From Acidobacteriota bacterium (GTDB lineage: Bacteria > Acidobacteriota > JAAYUB01): 64,000 nucleotides of DNA. Positions 60,377 to 64,000 of the stretch are shown one piece after another. Each line of letters starts with the position of its first letter. Within the stretch, counting starts at the first letter, position 1. The notes beneath the pieces were generated by a model that did no database searches, was not told where the DNA came from, and saw nothing but the letters and a program-made list of their open reading frames with translations. The stretch lies in assembly GCA_029565065.1 (NCBI GenBank), contig JAKQOW010000036.1, positions 123,846 through 187,845 on the forward strand, in the 5' to 3' direction. Position numbers and translations under genes: made by a program.

Positions 60377-63300
60377 TCAGGGGATCGCGTCCGGCTCCAC
60401 GACCAGGTGATACCCGCCCGAAGTGAACCAGCCCAGGTCGAACAGACTGACGCCCACCGCGTAGGTTCCGGCCTGGAGCTCGATCTCCACGTATTCCACC
60501 CCGGGTACGCCGTAAGCGGAATCGCCCACGATCACCCACTCCGAATCGAACACGTAGAGATCCACGTCGCAGTACCGGTGGTCCGGGTACAACGCGAACA
60601 GATACCAGCCGTCGCGGGGGGCGGTGAACACGAACAGGTCTTCGATCTCGTCGACAAATCCATCGCCGAGGTCGACGAGGAAGTAGCCGGCATCGGCGGG
60701 GCTCAGCTGGCCGCGGACCTCGATGGGATAACCGTCGATCGGCTCGGCATAATCGGGCCAGCCGTTGTCGGCGTCGTCGGCCTCTTCCTGGACCGGGAAG
60801 TATTTCTGGGCGGGGACGGCGGCGAAGAACTCCTCGTTGACCGTATTGAAGATCTCGTACGCGAACATGCCGCGGTCCGCGGTGCCGGCCAGATAGCCGC
60901 TGGTGCGCGGCCACGGCCCCTGGGGCATCCACTCGCTGAGCAATCCGAGCCCGCGTTCACCGGCATCCAGGGTCGTTTCGATGCCGTAGTCCAGACTGCC
61001 CGCCGGGCTGTAAACGTCCACCGTGACGTCATTCGCGCCGTCCAGGCTGAGGATCGCCAGCCCGGTCAGATAATTGACGCCGCCGGCCATGCCCTGGGCC
61101 AGGTGGGAATGGATGGTGTAATGGGTGGGCTGGCCGAGGAGGGGGAGGCTGGCTTGAGAAAACTGGAAGTCAGGATCACCGAACGTCATGGTCCCGAGCA
61201 GGGGGCGGTCGGCGGTCACACGGACCCAGCCGTCGGCGCTGGCGGCCTTGCTGAAACCGAAGACGTCGGGCGTGATGTCCAGCCGCGCGTTGAACCACCC
61301 GCCCAACTGGACCTGGACGGCGTCGCCCACCGGTTGTCCGGCGGAGTCGAACAGCGCCACGGTGGCCGTGGCGGCACCGTCGTTCGGGTTGACCAGGTCC
61401 AGCCGGGAGGCATAGTCGTTCTGCGACCAGACGAAGAACGGGGAAACCTGCTCGCCCCGCGATTCCCACAGGAAGCGCGCCGGCTGTCCCGCCAGCGACC
61501 CGGCGGTGTTGAAATTCATGGCGAATCCAGTGACAGGCTCCGTGGCGTCCACGAGGACGTAGGCGCTGCCGGATCCCGTCAGGTTGCACACCGCCGCGCC
61601 GTTGGGGCCGATGAGCGCATCCGCCGTCTCCTCGGTGCCGTCCTCATAATAGACGTACAGGGCGATGCCGGCATCCGCAGGATTCGGATTGACGATGGTC
61701 ACCTCGGTGAACTCGTTCGTCTCACCGGTAAACCTGGGGAACAGGAGCGTGGTCCCGGTCTCTGGCGAGGCCACGGCGCCGTCCATGGAATCGAGGATGC
61801 CCCCGAAGAAGCTCTGGGCGAGGAAGAACCCCTGGATTCCGTACGGATCGGGATTGTCCGTCTCCACCAGCACCCAGCCGTCGGCGGTGCCGCCGTCGAA
61901 GGCGAACATCGGGCCGATCAGGGAAACAAACTGGGTGTAGGGCTCCAGCGTGACGTAGCGGGGATTCTCGGAAGGCGGCACCACCGGCAGCGGCCGGCCG
62001 TCCATGCCGACGGCCGTGATCCGCAGGCGGCAGGCGTCGGGCGAATTGCTCACCACTGCCATCCCCAGCGTGAAATACTCGTTGTGGGCGAGCCACGGGT
62101 AGATGAGCCGGTTTCGGACCGGAAACGGATCCGCGGCGGGTCGGGCGAAGGTGAGGGCGGTATCACCCAGGGCGTCGGCCGAGACCAGTTGATACATGGC
62201 CAGCGAGCGACCGCTGGGCACCGTGCCGCCGGCGGAGGCGGTGAAATCGGTTGCCGCTTCCTGCCCGCCGGTGGCGAACACGCCGGCCGTGTAACCCACC
62301 AGGGCGGTCGTCTCGGGCGTTGCCCCGTACTCGATGCGGAAGTCGCCGGAGGTGTACAGCCGGGTGGTGAACGTGGCGGATCCGCCGGTGGCCTTGACGC
62401 GGACCTGATCGAAGCTGAAGTCCAGCTGTCCGGCTGCCGCGGAGAGGGACACGCGGCGGTCCGCGTTTCCTTGCGGATCCAGATCCAGATTCAGCGGCGC
62501 GATCCGGGCCGCCGGCCGTGACAGGAAGGTGTGCAGATCGGGACCGGCCGGTGTCCAGGCGGGATCAGGATCCTCGAACCGGTGGAATCCGATGATCCCG
62601 TTGGAATATAGGAATATCCGCCGGCAGGACACACCGGCGAAGTCGAAGGTGAAGCCGTCCGGGAGACCGAATTCGACGGCGTCATCGTCGGCGAGGGGCA
62701 GTTCGTTGATGCTGAACAGAAATCCGGTCACAACCTCGCCGGCGGACACATGGGTGGACATGCCGGAAGGAATCTCGCTGAAGCCGTCGATGGCGCATGC
62801 GCCGATGCCGTCGTCCTCGATGGTGGCCGCGGTGATGTCGTCCCGGCCGTCGATCCCCTCGACCACCAGCCGGTAGTCGCCGGGCGGCAGGCCGGCGATG
62901 CGAAACTCGCCGCTGCCGTCGCCGGCATATCCGGACAGCCCGGCGACCTGGATGTTCGGGTTCGAGTTCATGATGGCACGCACATGGGCGGCGGTCACCG
63001 GGACCATGTGCCGGTAGTGCACCAGGCCCTTGAGCGCGCCCGTCTCCAGCACGAAGGGCAGGTGGTAGGGCGGCGCATAGGTCGTTTCGGGATAGAGGGC
63101 CGAGATGCCGGCCGTGTCGTCGAATTCCAGGGAGCGGCCGAACCGGTCGTCCTCGGGATTGGTATACGGGTACATGGTGGGAATATAGAGAGGCTGAATC
63201 GGATCGGCGCCCGGCTCGCCGTTGACCGTGTTGATGGCGCCCACAAACGTGTGTCCCAGGCCCCAGATATGGCCCAGCTCATGCGTGGCGGTGGCTTCCA

Positions 63301-63799
63301 GATCCAGATCGGGCGAGGAGGAAAAGGTGCCGTTGAGGATCAGCAGCGCGTCCACGATCTCCTGGGAGGCGGCATCCTCAACGGTGATCCCGACGCCGGC
63401 GACCGTTTCCGGATCCAGCCCCAGGGCTTCGAGGACCCCGCCGGTTTCGTCAAACACGATCTCGTTGATCTCGTCGCCGATGATCCCATAGTCTATGCCC
63501 AGATTGTCCTCGTTGAAATCGGGGACGTCGGTGTAGATGAACAGTTCGCCACCGAGGCGCAGGGCGGTGGGGACGTTGTCCCAGGTGTCGAGCGAGCCGG
63601 CGATGAGCGGCAGTCCGTCGCCGCCGGCCAGAGTGCCGGCGTCAAGGACGAAATCGACGGGCGGGTGCGCCCACCGGACGATCCGGGTGCGGTGATCGGC
63701 GCTGGACACGCCGCTCTGGTGCACGTACGCATCGATGGAGCCGGTCCACAGCGCGGCCAACAAAAAGACGAACCAGCGGGTGACGGCGCGTGCGTTCAT
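60377..63799 (-). CDS. Large secreted metzincin-type metalloprotease-like protein
   Basis: 1140 aa with a signal peptide (WFVFLLAALWTGSIDA). The N-terminal matrixin-like domain has the zinc site HELGHIWGLGH (about residues 194-204) and a Met-turn candidate IPTMYPY about 35 residues later, both hallmarks of active metzincins. A carboxypeptidase-regulatory-like beta domain follows (GEFRIAGLPPGDYRLVVEGID). The middle is a series of beta-sandwich regions (about 400-1000). The end (about 1020-1130) resembles a pre-peptidase C-terminal domain: DLFVFTAPRDGWYLFALYP, CDVDLYVFDSEW. It probably degrades extracellular protein. GGAGGTGG lies before the ATG, which overlaps the upstream stop as ATGA. Confidence 0.9.
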   Translation of the reverse strand: MNARAVTRWFVFLLAALWTGSIDAYVHQSGVSSADHRTRIVRWAHPPVDFVLDAGTLAGGDGLPLIAGSLDTWDNVPTALRLGGELFIYTDVPDFNEDNLGIDYGIIGDEINEIVFDETGGVLEALGLDPETVAGVGITVEDAASQEIVDALLILNGTFSSSPDLDLEATATHELGHIWGLGHTFVGAINTVNGEPGADPIQPLYIPTMYPYTNPEDDRFGRSLEFDDTAGISALYPETTYAPPYHLPFVLETGALKGLVHYRHMVPVTAAHVRAIMNSNPNIQVAGLSGYAGDGSGEFRIAGLPPGDYRLVVEGIDGRDDITAATIEDDGIGACAIDGFSEIPSGMSTHVSAGEVVTGFLFSINELPLADDDAVEFGLPDGFTFDFAGVSCRRIFLYSNGIIGFHRFEDPDPAWTPAGPDLHTFLSRPAARIAPLNLDLDPQGNADRRVSLSAAAGQLDFSFDQVRVKATGGSATFTTRLYTSGDFRIEYGATPETTALVGYTAGVFATGGQEAATDFTASAGGTVPSGRSLAMYQLVSADALGDTALTFARPAADPFPVRNRLIYPWLAHNEYFTLGMAVVSNSPDACRLRITAVGMDGRPLPVVPPSENPRYVTLEPYTQFVSLIGPMFAFDGGTADGWVLVETDNPDPYGIQGFFLAQSFFGGILDSMDGAVASPETGTTLLFPRFTGETNEFTEVTIVNPNPADAGIALYVYYEDGTEETADALIGPNGAAVCNLTGSGSAYVLVDATEPVTGFAMNFNTAGSLAGQPARFLWESRGEQVSPFFVWSQNDYASRLDLVNPNDGAATATVALFDSAGQPVGDAVQVQLGGWFNARLDITPDVFGFSKAASADGWVRVTADRPLLGTMTFGDPDFQFSQASLPLLGQPTHYTIHSHLAQGMAGGVNYLTGLAILSLDGANDVTVDVYSPAGSLDYGIETTLDAGERGLGLLSEWMPQGPWPRTSGYLAGTADRGMFAYEIFNTVNEEFFAAVPAQKYFPVQEEADDADNGWPDYAEPIDGYPIEVRGQLSPADAGYFLVDLGDGFVDEIEDLFVFTAPRDGWYLFALYPDHRYCDVDLYVFDSEWVIVGDSAYGVPGVEYVEIELQAGTYAVGVSLFDLGWFTSGGYHLVVEPDAIP

Positions 63800-64000
63800 T
63801 GGGCCACCTCCCCGATGGCGTGTTGAAGCAGCGGCCGGATATCATCCAGGCGGCGCCATGAGGGTGAACCGGAGGCGGCGGCTGTCTGGTCCGGGCTCGC
63901 AGCCTTGGCGTCGGTGGACGCGACCTGCCGGCGGCTCAGGGCAATTTCCCATTTTCCGGATTCGCCGGCGGCGCGTACCGGTGCGATCCCGTTCATGGCG
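63796..64000 (-). CDS. C-terminal part of an unidentified protein (cut by the window edge)
   Basis: The last 66 codons or so are visible, ending SWRRLDDIRPLLQHAIGEVAQ. The stop overlaps the metzincin start as ATGA, so the two are an operon. An in-frame ATG lies at 63996, but the frame stays open to the edge, so the true start may be outside. The segment is rich in Ala and charged residues and shows no recognisable domain. Confidence 0.5.
   Translation of the reverse strand, partial: AMNGIAPVRAAGESGKWEIALSRRQVASTDAKAASPDQTAAASGSPSWRRLDDIRPLLQHAIGEVAQ

Overview
High-GC bacterial DNA, read from sequence alone. The gene set suggests an anaerobic or microaerobic Gram-negative heterotroph, and an Acidobacteriota-like lineage is my best guess. 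The reasons are a zinc-ribbon Ser/Thr kinase with a polytopic membrane tail, a dockerin-like domain on a secreted Omp28-like thioredoxin-fold protein, a pre-peptidase-type C-terminal domain, rubrerythrin, three glutamate dehydrogenases, acetate kinase, and a homocysteine methyltransferase-MetF fusion beside MetH. The taxonomy is inference. No tRNA, rRNA, CRISPR array, transposase or phage gene was seen.

Layout. 1-3.7 kb (minus strand): exopolysaccharide-type operon (sugar epimerase, GT2 glycosyltransferase, TPR/outer-membrane-barrel protein cut by the window edge). 4.0-7.6 kb: rubrerythrin, an Omp28-like dockerin protein with a radical SAM/SPASM enzyme, and a methyltransferase. 7.9-14.7 kb: signalling genes (small membrane protein plus hybrid histidine kinase; SpoIIE phosphatase in an operon with a 4HBT thioesterase and a degenerate M16 peptidase). 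14.9-21.2 kb: RNA m5C methyltransferase, Ser/Thr kinase, ECF sigma cassette and a small membrane protein, separated by three intergenic islands of degenerate short-period repeats that share an exact 22-bp core. 21.2-25.3 kb: RtcB/archease, an M48 peptidase with a LecA-like domain, and a PHP phosphoesterase. 25.4-35.1 kb: three glutamate dehydrogenases and two paralogous PEP/pyruvate-binding-domain proteins, one with a response-regulator-like front end. 35.2-38.2 kb: lgt and an EF-G paralogue. 38.3-45.5 kb: pilin with a near-consensus sigma-54 promoter, a GT-C glycosyltransferase, alr with a HEAT-repeat operon, a TPR protein and a PAS-PAS-sigma-54 activator. 45.6-48.5 kb: beta-barrel protein, 3-hydroxyacyl-CoA dehydrogenase and ackA. 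48.6-64 kb: orphan AbiEi-like protein, M14 carboxypeptidase, POT transporter with a 170-residue insertion, methionine-synthesis pair, RimK-like ATP-grasp protein and a large secreted metzincin.

Functionally the window fits growth on peptides and amino acids: secreted or exported peptidases (M14, M48, metzincin), a peptide transporter, glutamate dehydrogenases feeding 2-oxoglutarate, PEP/pyruvate-domain proteins next to them, and acetate kinase. Most operons show tight coupling (ATGA overlaps at seven junctions). The least explained item is the trio of repeat islands at 16.2, 19.3 and 20.9 kb. Each lies with the same end next to the stop codon of a gene that reads into it, and each keeps the same order of repeat words.
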